From positions 1-59,131 of IMG/VR virus record IMGVR_UViG_3300022591_000009: DNA of 59,131 nt. The stretch is one strand, 5' to 3'. Position 1 is the stretch's first letter; each line of letters starts with the position of its first letter. The notes beneath the pieces were generated by a model that was not told the DNA's origin, ran no database searches, and worked only from the letters and a program-made list of their open reading frames with translations. Shown here one piece after another: positions 1-6,474 of this stretch. Position numbers and translations under genes: made by a program. This DNA comes from a virus.

Positions 1-1
1 C

Positions 2-1555
2 CTCATTGACTTTGTAGGACAACTTGCTCTTACGGGCGCAGGAAACCACCAAGCAAACTTCTGGCTTGTTAAAAACGGCGCAACCCAAGTATCAACAGCG
101 TTTGACTCTGTTGTTTCATCTACCACTCCAACACTTACTGGTTGGACATGGCAGGTTAACGCAACTGCTAACGACTATTATGAAGTATTCTGGAACGGCG
201 ACAGCACCAACCTCTACCTTAACGCTGTATCAGCCGCATCTCCAGTTCCACAGGCAGCGGGCGCAGTTATCCGCATGTCCCAGATTAACTACCAAGGTAT
301 TCAGGGAACAGTTGGATTACAGGGAGCACAAGGTACGCAAGGAATTCAAGGCACCCAGGGAATCCAGGGTGTACAAGGAATCCAGGGTGTACAAGGAACA
401 CAAGGTATCCAAGTTCAAGGTACTCAAGGTATTCAAGGCGTACAAGGCGTTCAGGGTACTCAAGGCATCCAAGTACAAGGTACTCAAGGTGTCCAAGGAA
501 ACCAAGGAACCACAGGTATCCAGGGAACTACTGGCACTCAAGGTCTTACTGGTACACAAGGTGCGGTAGGAACTCAGGGAGCAACTGGTACACAAGGATT
601 TACAGGAAGCCAAGGAATCACGGGTACCCAAGGACTTACAGGAACGCAAGGAACACAGGGTGTTCAGGGTGTTCAGGGCGTTCAAGGACCTCAAGGTACG
701 CAAGGTGTTCAGGGTAACCAAGGAGTTCAGGGACCACAAGGAACTACTGGTATTCAAGGTCTACAAGGTCTGCAGGGAACTCAAGGATTTACTGGCGCAC
801 AAGGAACTACAGGTACCCAAGGTACAACTGGAACTCAAGGTTTTACTGGTACTCAGGGCGCTGTAGGTTCACAAGGAACCACTGGTTCACAAGGTGCACA
901 GGGTACGCAAGGTTTACAAGGCACTCAAGGTACTCAAGGTACTCAAGGTCTGCAGGGTGTTGCGGGTGACCACTACAGCACTTCCTCTACTACTTCCTTT
1001 ACCCTCAGCTCTAGTGGTACAACAACAATCACTATTGCTCAAAACTATCAGTACTCCACAGGCCAAAACATTGTGGTTGCTTACGACGCAACACATATTG
1101 TTTACGGAACTGTTACCTCCTACACGCCATCTACAGGCTCATTAACATTTAGCAATGACCGTATCGTCGGTACTGGAACATTTGCTACATGGTCAGTTAA
1201 CCTTGACGGCGCTGTCGGTATCCAGGGTGTTGTTGGTCCACAAGGTACAACAGGTGCACAAGGCACCACAGGTACTCAGGGAACTACAGGTACTCAGGGT
1301 CTTACTGGACTACAGGGACTTACAGGCTCACAAGGTACGACAGGCACACAAGGTGCTACGGGTGCTCAAGGAATTGTTGGTTCTCAAGGAACTACGGGTA
1401 CTCAAGGAACCACAGGTTTGCAGGGTACCCAGGGAATCCAAGTACAAGGTACAACAGGTTCTCAAGGTACAACTGGTACGCAAGGACTTCAAGGTATCCA
1501 GGGAACCATTGCTCCAGACTTTACAGTAATGACCTTACTGTTTAACGGTTTCTAG
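2..1555 (+). CDS. Collagen-like tail fibre protein (5' end outside window)
   Basis: The reading frame is open from base 2, so the first in-frame ATG (275) is internal and the true start lies upstream of the window. The first ~90 visible residues are an ordinary Thr/Ala/Asn-rich beta-type region. Then come long Gly-X-Y triplet runs with Gln dominating the third position (GIQ, GTQ, GVQ, GTT), a non-collagenous beta-rich insert of about 80 residues (about 967-1207), and a second triplet block to the C-terminus. Triplet proteins of this kind form trimeric triple helices and in phages are usually fibres or host-binding appendages. Position just before the tail module fits. The stop TAG overlaps the stop of the convergent gene. 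Thr-rich triplets (GTT, GTQ) resemble those O-glycosylated in Bacillus BclA; glycosylation here is inference. Confidence 0.85.
   Translation, partial: LIDFVGQLALTGAGNHQANFWLVKNGATQVSTAFDSVVSSTTPTLTGWTWQVNATANDYYEVFWNGDSTNLYLNAVSAASPVPQAAGAVIRMSQINYQGIQGTVGLQGAQGTQGIQGTQGIQGVQGIQGVQGTQGIQVQGTQGIQGVQGVQGTQGIQVQGTQGVQGNQGTTGIQGTTGTQGLTGTQGAVGTQGATGTQGFTGSQGITGTQGLTGTQGTQGVQGVQGVQGPQGTQGVQGNQGVQGPQGTTGIQGLQGLQGTQGFTGAQGTTGTQGTTGTQGFTGTQGAVGSQGTTGSQGAQGTQGLQGTQGTQGTQGLQGVAGDHYSTSSTTSFTLSSSGTTTITIAQNYQYSTGQNIVVAYDATHIVYGTVTSYTPSTGSLTFSNDRIVGTGTFATWSVNLDGAVGIQGVVGPQGTTGAQGTTGTQGTTGTQGLTGLQGLTGSQGTTGTQGATGAQGIVGSQGTTGTQGTTGLQGTQGIQVQGTTGSQGTTGTQGLQGIQGTIAPDFTVMTLLFNGF
293..966 (+). repeat. Collagen-like triplet repeat, first block
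   Basis: Imperfect 9-bp unit repeat (Gly-X-Gln and Gly-X-Thr codons, for example ggtactcaa and ggaaccaca) filling about 225 codons. It explains the many spurious overlapping open frames here. Codon-level variation suggests expansion and contraction by recombination or slippage. Confidence 0.85.
1208..1506 (+). repeat. Collagen-like triplet repeat, second block
   Basis: A second run of about 100 Gly-X-Y codons with the same Gln/Thr bias as the first block, separated from it by a globular insert. It ends about 16 codons before the stop. Confidence 0.8.
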
Positions 1556-2214
1556 CGAACCCAGCACATCCCCACGTCTGCGGTTGGTCGGAGCCCTGCA
1601 ACCTTCCAGCCGCCGTCTTCCCACTCCGCTTTATTAAACGTCACCCAGTCACAAAGATGAAAAGCAATCGGAAACCACTCTGTGGGCTCTTCAAGGTGGT
1701 TGACAATAAACTGTGGTGCTACCTCTGTATAACCTAAGGAAGCCAGATACTCTAATTGGTCACAGTGCTCAGGCAAGGTAGCCTCAGTCCATTCAAACGT
1801 CAGCATCCCGTGCTTTTGTGTCATCCCTTTAAATACAAGCCACTCCCCACCCTCAACGTCAATCTTCATTAGGTCGGGCTCCCCGTACAAATCAACCAAG
1901 TGCTCAATGGTAACTGTCTTGGCAGTAATTGTTCGGTACTCTTTGCCGTTATATGGCATGTTTGGGTTGGTCAGCCATTGCTTATCTAATGTAGATAGCC
2001 CATCTTCTACGCACTCATAGAACTCAACAACGTTTCCAGTTGTGTCAGATACCGCGTAGCACAGTGGAACAACGGCTGGGTTATATATAAAGTTAGAGAC
2101 CAAAGATTTAAAAACTCTTGGGGCCGCTTCTACAGCAATAATTTTGTCAAACCCCTTGTTAAGTCCAGCAGCTACAGCGTCGCCTCTATTAGCGCCAATA
2201 TCAAACAGTAGCAT
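1552..2214 (-). CDS. FkbM-family SAM-dependent methyltransferase
   Basis: A 220-residue protein opening directly with a SAM-binding motif (LLFDIGANRGD, residues 2-12), followed by a second-strand acidic residue (AVEAAP) and the typical FkbM segment LMKIDVEGGEW near residue 117. FkbM enzymes O-methylate sugars or polyketides. Its start overlaps the end of the upstream gene by 14 bp, and its stop overlaps that of the convergent fibre gene (shared CTAG). In this cassette the substrate could be a glycan on the fibre or a host surface sugar; that is inference. Confidence 0.85.
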   Translation of the reverse strand: MLLFDIGANRGDAVAAGLNKGFDKIIAVEAAPRVFKSLVSNFIYNPAVVPLCYAVSDTTGNVVEFYECVEDGLSTLDKQWLTNPNMPYNGKEYRTITAKTVTIEHLVDLYGEPDLMKIDVEGGEWLVFKGMTQKHGMLTFEWTEATLPEHCDQLEYLASLGYTEVAPQFIVNHLEEPTEWFPIAFHLCDWVTFNKAEWEDGGWKVAGLRPTADVGMCWVR

Positions 2215-2764
2215 CTACGCCAACTCTCTTAAGATTTTCAATAACTGACGCACGGTAATCGTCAGGTAAATCGCTGTCTAACAAAACCTTGAACAACGCT
2301 TTAGACTCCTCAGCACGACCAATCCACCATCCAGCTACAGCCATTTCAAATATAAGCCCTATAGAACCAGGATAATCAAGAAGAGGGTTAGGTGCATCTG
2401 GTACAAGGTCTAACCCCAGCGATGCCCATGTGTAGCACTCTTGCCAGTTGCTTTGGCGTTCATAGAATCTAGACATAAGGAAGTACGCCTCGGGCCGTGT
2501 TTTATCTACGGTCAACGCTTGAAGTATGCAGTTACTAACTGAATGTATGCGGTCGTTTTGACTCTCAAAGCAAATAGACATTCGCAGTAACGACTCGTAC
2601 GCCAAGCTGGGGTGAGTAAGAAACCCGTACTCAGCGGTCCTTAAGTAAAAAGAAACTGCTGAGGCGCTTTGTAGCAAACTGTCGTACCTCTTGGCACAAG
2701 CAAAGTTAAGCTCTGGATTAAACGGGTCATTAGATAGGGCTACTACCAGTTCTTCAATTCCCAT
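2201..2764 (-). CDS. TPR-like helical repeat protein
   Basis: A 187-residue, predicted all-helical protein with tetratricopeptide-like spacing (for example LNFACAKRYDSL, LAYESLLRMSICFE, PEAYFLMSRFYERQ, ECYTWASLGLDLVPD). Such repeats often accompany glycosyltransferases, including proteins where a TPR domain follows a GT2 domain, and act as scaffolds. No catalytic motif is visible. It sits between the propeller gene (11-bp overlap) and the methyltransferase gene (14-bp overlap), so the three are probably translationally coupled. A role as adaptor for sugar modification is inferred. Confidence 0.6.
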   Translation of the reverse strand: MGIEELVVALSNDPFNPELNFACAKRYDSLLQSASAVSFYLRTAEYGFLTHPSLAYESLLRMSICFESQNDRIHSVSNCILQALTVDKTRPEAYFLMSRFYERQSNWQECYTWASLGLDLVPDAPNPLLDYPGSIGLIFEMAVAGWWIGRAEESKALFKVLLDSDLPDDYRASVIENLKRVGVDATV

Positions 2765-3758
2765 AAGACAACGCCTCCAAAATCATATCTTCAACAACGG
2801 CTCGAGGTGTACGCAGTACAAACGCCGCATTGTCTTGAAATCCAAAGCTAATAAGCAAGTCACCATTATGTATAGCGGCACCTGCAGCAAACTCAATACG
2901 GGCATCTAGGAAGGAGAACGGCTCAGGGCTAAGTCCTACTAAGTTGAACTGGTCATCCCAGATACAAAGGCGATGGCGGTAGATGCCGTCTTTTTGACCT
3001 AAGTAATTTTTGAATAGGTTAACCTCGTGTGTGAGAGCAATGTACATGCTGCCCCACTTAATAACTTGAGAACCTCCGCGCTGGTCAGCATTTACAGAAA
3101 GCCCAGACTCTAATGAAACTTGTACACAGCCTGGTTGCAGTGGGTCAGCCTTAACTACCTCAGTAGGAGATGTCCACTTAACGAACTGGTACTCGCGGTC
3201 AAGAATAGGCATCCAGTTTTTCTCGCAATAGGATTTGTTATCCCCTGGGGCGGGGACACGGACTCGTGACACTTCTTTAGCTGTCCAAGCGTTCTTATCC
3301 AGCTCAATCTTAGAAAGCTCCATGCGACCCTCACCGTGAGTAGTTGTATCACGGCGCACGCCAATCGCGTAGTAGTCGCCATCCCATTGAACAAGGCGAC
3401 AATCTTCTTCGCCCGTAAACTCCCAAAGCGGAGCAACGTCTAGTTTAGAGGTGTCTATTAAAGCGTGGTCAGTTAGTTCAAGGTCGGCGTTAAGGCGACA
3501 GATGTAATTAGTAGTTGCCAGCCGCTGGTCTTTTTCTGGATGCAGGTAGGACAGGGGGCCCCAGCGGCTAGGGAAGTGCTGCGTGTTTTCAGAATGGTAG
3601 AGGGTGTAGTTAACATGGCGAAGGTTGACTAAAATATCTCCATCGTCATCTACAAAGACTGATGGGTTCATTAAGCCCGTCATAGACGTAAGGCCTTGCG
3701 AGATAACTATGGGGGCCAGTTTGCCGCCGTTGGCAACAGCTCGCTGGACAAGATTCAT
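2754..3758 (-). CDS. Five-bladed beta-propeller, glycosidase/phosphorylase-like
   Basis: About 334 residues rich in beta strands, with repeated blade-like motifs (MNPSVFVDDDGDILVNLR near the N-terminus, EEDCRLVQWDGDYYAIG, RGGSQVIKWGSMYIALTHE, IEFAAGAAIHNGDLLISFG). This pattern resembles the GH43/GH130 propeller superfamily, which cleaves or phosphorolyses plant and bacterial glycans. I cannot assign a substrate or confirm catalytic acids by eye. ATG 3758 is preferred because a TACACT box lies exactly six bases upstream; a GTG at 3764 is the alternative. It is the first gene of the leftward cassette and is divergent from the structural operon. Confidence 0.55.
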   Translation of the reverse strand: MNLVQRAVANGGKLAPIVISQGLTSMTGLMNPSVFVDDDGDILVNLRHVNYTLYHSENTQHFPSRWGPLSYLHPEKDQRLATTNYICRLNADLELTDHALIDTSKLDVAPLWEFTGEEDCRLVQWDGDYYAIGVRRDTTTHGEGRMELSKIELDKNAWTAKEVSRVRVPAPGDNKSYCEKNWMPILDREYQFVKWTSPTEVVKADPLQPGCVQVSLESGLSVNADQRGGSQVIKWGSMYIALTHEVNLFKNYLGQKDGIYRHRLCIWDDQFNLVGLSPEPFSFLDARIEFAAGAAIHNGDLLISFGFQDNAAFVLRTPRAVVEDMILEALSYGN

Positions 3759-3770
3759 ATGCACAGTGTA
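3759..3770 (-). promoter_or_regulatory. Candidate leaderless promoter (-10 TACACT)
   Basis: On the minus strand TACACT is followed by six bases and then ATG 3758, so transcription would start at or near the start codon. The divergent spacer is only about 40 bp. Confidence 0.4.
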
Positions 3771-3799
3771 TCAGGAACAAATGCCGTACCCTTAAAGCT

Positions 3800-4333
3800 A
3801 TGCGTAGCTACCAGCCTGGCGGTCGATTTGACGCCAACTATGAGACCGATGCCATCCTTGACGGTATTGAGGCTGACCTCACCATACCTGTAGGAAGCTC
3901 GGTTGAGTGGTGGGTATACGACCCAACAACAACGCAGCTAGACGACATCTACGATGTTGGTAGCGTTTCAGGTGGTCGCAGATGGCGCGGACCGTTTCAT
4001 CTCCCTGTCATTAGAGCGGTCATCAATCAAGGCAATGTTCCGCAGGATGTCAAGGGCTTCTACAACTCAGATACGATTCATTTTACGATTGACGCTACTG
4101 ACGTCGAGTCCATCGTCCCTGGGGTTCTCGGCAACCCTGACCTCCAAAACCGCGGCCGCATGATTTGGCTAGGCGAAGTATTCCGCCCATACGGCGTACA
4201 GCAGGCAGGAATTATTGCCGATAGGTTTACCCTTTTACTCGTTGACTGCGTTCAGGTCATGCCTGAAGAAATGGTTAATGACCCACAGTTTGCCGCTTAC
4301 GCTTCTGGCGTACCTGATATGTTTGACCAGTAA
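3800..4333 (+). CDS. Putative neck or head-completion structural protein
   Basis: A 177-residue beta-rich protein with no motif I can assign to a named family. It opens the rightward virion operon ahead of small basic genes and the tail sheath, and contains phrases common in virion proteins (EWWVYDPTTT, GRMIWLGEVFRPYGVQQ). Position suggests a head-completion, neck or head-to-tail role. ATG 3800 has no good Shine-Dalgarno sequence. A better-placed AGGAA at 3773-3777 instead precedes ATG 3781, which opens a four-codon frame. The start is therefore uncertain; the frame is open further upstream without an obvious start. Confidence 0.5.
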   Translation: MRSYQPGGRFDANYETDAILDGIEADLTIPVGSSVEWWVYDPTTTQLDDIYDVGSVSGGRRWRGPFHLPVIRAVINQGNVPQDVKGFYNSDTIHFTIDATDVESIVPGVLGNPDLQNRGRMIWLGEVFRPYGVQQAGIIADRFTLLLVDCVQVMPEEMVNDPQFAAYASGVPDMFDQ

Positions 4334-4335
4334 TT

Positions 4336-4509
4336 ATGCCGTTCAAGTCTAGGCAACAAGAAAAGTGGATGTGGGCAACCCATCCTCAGATGGCAAAGCA
4401 GTGGGAAGAACACACCCCTAAAGATAAACCCCTCCCCAAGAAAGTGAGCAAGACGAATGGCAGCAAAAAAGCCAAAGCTCGGAAGCGGCGCACGCTTCGC
4501 AGCAATTGA
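4336..4509 (+). CDS. Small basic phage protein (MPFKS family)
   Basis: A 57-residue protein beginning MPFKSRQQEKWMWATHP and ending in a Lys/Arg-rich tail. Very similar openings (MPFKS with Q, W/F and M, then HP or KP) recur in small conserved proteins of many tailed phages, usually near structural genes; their function is unknown to me. It starts two bases after the preceding stop and overlaps the next gene by 53 bp in another frame, an unusually long overlap. Confidence 0.65.
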   Translation: MPFKSRQQEKWMWATHPQMAKQWEEHTPKDKPLPKKVSKTNGSKKAKARKRRTLRSN

Positions 4510-4636
4510 AGAAAAGGCTAAGAAGTCTGGCGCCAAGAACCCTGCGGCTGTAGCTGCAGCGGCTGGCGACAAGAAGTACGGAAAAGAAAAGATGGCCAAA
4601 ATGGCCGCTAAGGGTAAGGCGAAAGGTAAAAAGTAA
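4457..4636 (+). CDS. Small Lys/Ala-rich basic protein
   Basis: A 59-residue protein starting MAAKKPKLGSGARFAAIE, with an AAGDKKYGKEKMAKMAAKG segment. The LGSGARF plus KKYGK pattern recurs in small phage proteins encoded beside capsid or neck genes. It is strongly basic and probably binds nucleic acid or is a minor virion component; no direct evidence. Its start lies inside the previous gene, and its TAA overlaps the next ATG (TAATG). Confidence 0.65.
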   Translation: MAAKKPKLGSGARFAAIEEKAKKSGAKNPAAVAAAAGDKKYGKEKMAKMAAKGKAKGKK

Positions 4637-4911
4637 TGACTGACGAAACAACACCAGTAGCAGTAGATGCTACAGATGCAGCTTCTGCTGTAGAAGAGAC
4701 CGCACCTGTTGAGGCACCTGTTGCCGATGACGCTGCGCCAGTAGACGCCCCTGCAGATGACTCAGCTCCTGTAGCTGATGACTCAACAGATTCAGCCGAC
4801 GACTCAGAAGATGACTCAGCTGACGACTCAGATGACGACTGTGATTGCGATGGAGATTGCGATTGCGACGATGCTGATGAGGATGAAGATTCAGACGAGG
4901 ACGCCGAATAA
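4636..4911 (+). CDS. Highly acidic Asp/Ala-rich protein with Cys-Asp cluster
   Basis: A 91-residue low-complexity protein: an Ala/Pro/Val/Asp-rich first half, then an Asp/Ser run and a CDCDGDCDCDD motif around residues 69-79, ending in Glu/Asp. Almost no basic residues. It sits between very basic neighbours, overlapping each by one base (TAATG at both ends), so acidic and basic products are made together. It may be a charge partner of the basic proteins or a divalent-metal binder; both ideas are inference. The composition argues against a globular enzyme. Confidence 0.75.
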   Translation: MTDETTPVAVDATDAASAVEETAPVEAPVADDAAPVDAPADDSAPVADDSTDSADDSEDDSADDSDDDCDCDGDCDCDDADEDEDSDEDAE

Positions 4912-5051
4912 TGTGCGCTACCTGCGGCTGTGGTAAGCCAAAAGACAAGCACGGTCAAAAGACTCTTGCTGCTGCCAACAAGAAGTTTGCCAAGAAGGCA
5001 GCTCCTACCCCTGCTAAAAAAGCTAGCATGAACCGTAAGAAGGGCATGTAA
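4911..5051 (+). CDS. Small Cys-motif basic protein (MCATCGCG)
   Basis: A 46-residue protein with an N-terminal MCATCGCGKPKDKHG (four Cys/His ligands in a short space, suggesting a small metal knuckle) and a Lys/Ala tail. MCATCGCG-type openings are found in small phage proteins near the structural module. TAATG overlaps on both sides show it belongs to the 4336-5248 string of tiny coupled genes. Confidence 0.7.
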   Translation: MCATCGCGKPKDKHGQKTLAAANKKFAKKAAPTPAKKASMNRKKGM

Positions 5052-5248
5052 TGGCTCACAACGACAAGAAGTTTGAAAAAGGCATGGACAAAAACGAGCG
5101 CAAAACCTTTGAAGCTCAAGATGAAAAGAACGACGCGACACTAGCCGCCAAGATTAAGAAAGCAGCTAAGTCCCGTAAAGCAGCAGCTCCTAAGCCAAAG
5201 CCAGAAGAGAAAAAAACAGCCGCTAAGAAAGCAGCTAAAAAGAAGTAA
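5051..5248 (+). CDS. Lys/Ala-rich basic protein
   Basis: A 65-residue hydrophilic protein: an N-terminal half of mixed charge (NDKKFEKGMDKNERKTFEA) followed by an Ala/Lys/Pro tail ending KKAAKKK, similar in style to histone H1 or bacterial HU-like tails. Probably nucleic-acid binding. It is the last of the small coupled genes and is immediately followed by an intrinsic terminator. Confidence 0.65.
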   Translation: MAHNDKKFEKGMDKNERKTFEAQDEKNDATLAAKIKKAAKSRKAAAPKPKPEEKKTAAKKAAKKK

Positions 5249-5253
5249 TGACT

Positions 5254-5277
5254 AAGCCCCCCGCAAGGGGGCTTTTT
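5254..5277 (+). terminator. Intrinsic terminator
   Basis: An 8-bp stem (AAGCCCCC/GGGGGCTT) with a five-base loop and a following T-run. It sits six bases after the preceding stop and inside the structural operon, so it may set expression ratios. Confidence 0.85.
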
Positions 5278-5355
5278 CATTTATCCTTAAAGAGTAGTCC
5301 CGTGCGGGCCTATGGCTTCACCCCTTGCGAACACCCTGCTCACCTAGGAGTTACG

Positions 5356-5493
5356 ATGGCTAATATCGTTAATGGCACACCCGAAGAGTTTGAAAAAAGC
5401 ATCTTCCAGAACCTGCCTGACGCAAGAGATAATCGTAATAACTGGCTTATGGTGACAGCGGCAGTTCTCTTGGGGAAAAAAAGCGCTAAGTGA
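5356..5493 (+). CDS. Small hypothetical structural-region protein
   Basis: A 45-residue protein starting at ATG 5356 with an AGGAG site eight bases upstream; the frame is open further 5' but lacks a ribosome site there. Begins MANIVNGTPEEFEKSIF and ends with a hydrophobic VTAAVLLGKK segment. No family recognised. Its TGA overlaps the GTG start of the next gene. Confidence 0.55.
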   Translation: MANIVNGTPEEFEKSIFQNLPDARDNRNNWLMVTAAVLLGKKSAK

Positions 5494-5810
5494 GCCCATT
5501 CTCAAATAACATAGACATTACCGCTAAGGAAGTAGCTTCAACCCTTACGGGTCTTTTCCGTACCCATGCAACTTCAATGGGCTGGCCTTCAGAATCAGCT
5601 CGACAGGTTCATGTTCGGTATAAAGAGGGAAACTTAGACTACGACGTAAACACTCCTGCTATTAAAGAAGTTGATGACCTAGAGTACGGCTCCCTAGGAA
5701 ACCCACCACTTCCCGCTATGCGCACCTTTAAGGCAACCGCAGACTCAATCGTTAGCGATGTAATGGGCGATGCTTGGAGCACCTACCTCTTCGGAGATGG
5801 GAACCTCTAA
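5490..5810 (+). CDS. Putative head-tail connector or neck protein
   Basis: A 106-residue protein starting with GTG (GTGA overlap with the upstream stop) and ending with a TAATG overlap into the tail-terminator candidate. Contains FRTHATSMGWPSESARQ and LGNPPLPAMRTFKA; no recognised motif. Size and place just before the tail-completion and sheath genes match neck or head-completion proteins of other contractile phages; assignment is by synteny only. Confidence 0.45.
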   Translation: MSPFSNNIDITAKEVASTLTGLFRTHATSMGWPSESARQVHVRYKEGNLDYDVNTPAIKEVDDLEYGSLGNPPLPAMRTFKATADSIVSDVMGDAWSTYLFGDGNL

Positions 5811-6439
5811 TGTTTATCCTACGTGAAGACGCTGCTCTCAAAGCCTGGATTCAAGGGCTAACCGTATCTGACGGCAAGAGCTCTATGCGTCCTGTTCAGG
5901 TCTGGTTCACCATGCCAGATATTGAAGTCCGTAGCCAGACCTACCCTTTTATTACCATTGACCTTGTAGATATCCGTCAAGCAACTGACCGTCAAATGAC
6001 AGGTAACCTCTACGACAACGATAAGAACGGCGCAGTGGCTCCTGAGACAGGCGTTATTTACAGCTACGAGTACCCAGTTACTTATGACCTTTACTATCAA
6101 ATCACTACTTACGCACGTCATCCTCGCCATGACCGCGCAATCCTTAATGCTTTTATGAAGTTCCTAACACCAGGAAAATATGGTCATCTGCCTCTTCCGA
6201 ACGAATATGGCACAGACAACACCAATACAACTTACGAGTGGCGCCACATGTTTGTGGAAGGCTTCGCTAAGCGCGACACCATTGAAGAAGGTCGTCGCTT
6301 GTTTAGAAACACCATAACTGTCCGCGTGCTAACTGAGCTTACTCAGGAAGCTGCAAACAACGCTCTGTACAACGTACAGGAAGTGGACATCACGACAACC
6401 CCATCGAACATCCCGTCCGACTACATCCCCGTCCAATAA
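5810..6439 (+). CDS. Putative tail terminator / tail completion protein
   Basis: A 209-residue protein starting at ATG 5810 (TAATG overlap); an earlier in-frame ATG at 5774 lies within the upstream gene and is unlikely. Composition is alpha/beta with long polar strands, including the ending RRLFRNTITVRVLTEL, a style seen in T4 gp15-like or gpU-like tail-completion proteins. Located directly upstream of the sheath gene. Family membership is inferred from order, not from a decisive motif. Confidence 0.5.
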   Translation: MFILREDAALKAWIQGLTVSDGKSSMRPVQVWFTMPDIEVRSQTYPFITIDLVDIRQATDRQMTGNLYDNDKNGAVAPETGVIYSYEYPVTYDLYYQITTYARHPRHDRAILNAFMKFLTPGKYGHLPLPNEYGTDNTNTTYEWRHMFVEGFAKRDTIEEGRRLFRNTITVRVLTELTQEAANNALYNVQEVDITTTPSNIPSDYIPVQ

Positions 6440-6474
6440 TAGGCCCCACAAGAAAACCCAACTAAGGAGATAAA

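Noticed and set aside
293-1506. CRISPR-like repeat structure
   Set aside because: Repeats are short coding triplets without spacers of constant length; no cas genes. No CRISPR array was seen anywhere in the window.
24-1529. Several long open frames on both strands across the collagen-like gene (24-569, 317-757 minus, 660-866, 894-1145, 1155-1529)
   Set aside because: They are shadows of a 9-bp repeat; the Gly-X-Y frame explains the sequence, and the shadow products are low-complexity Lys/Val/Leu or Ser/Leu repeats without ribosome sites.
4608-5141. Ser-rich open frames on the minus strand opposite the acidic and basic genes
   Set aside because: Antisense of Asp-rich and Lys-rich codons gives artificial Ser/Leu-rich frames; the plus-strand genes have TAATG coupling and good starts.
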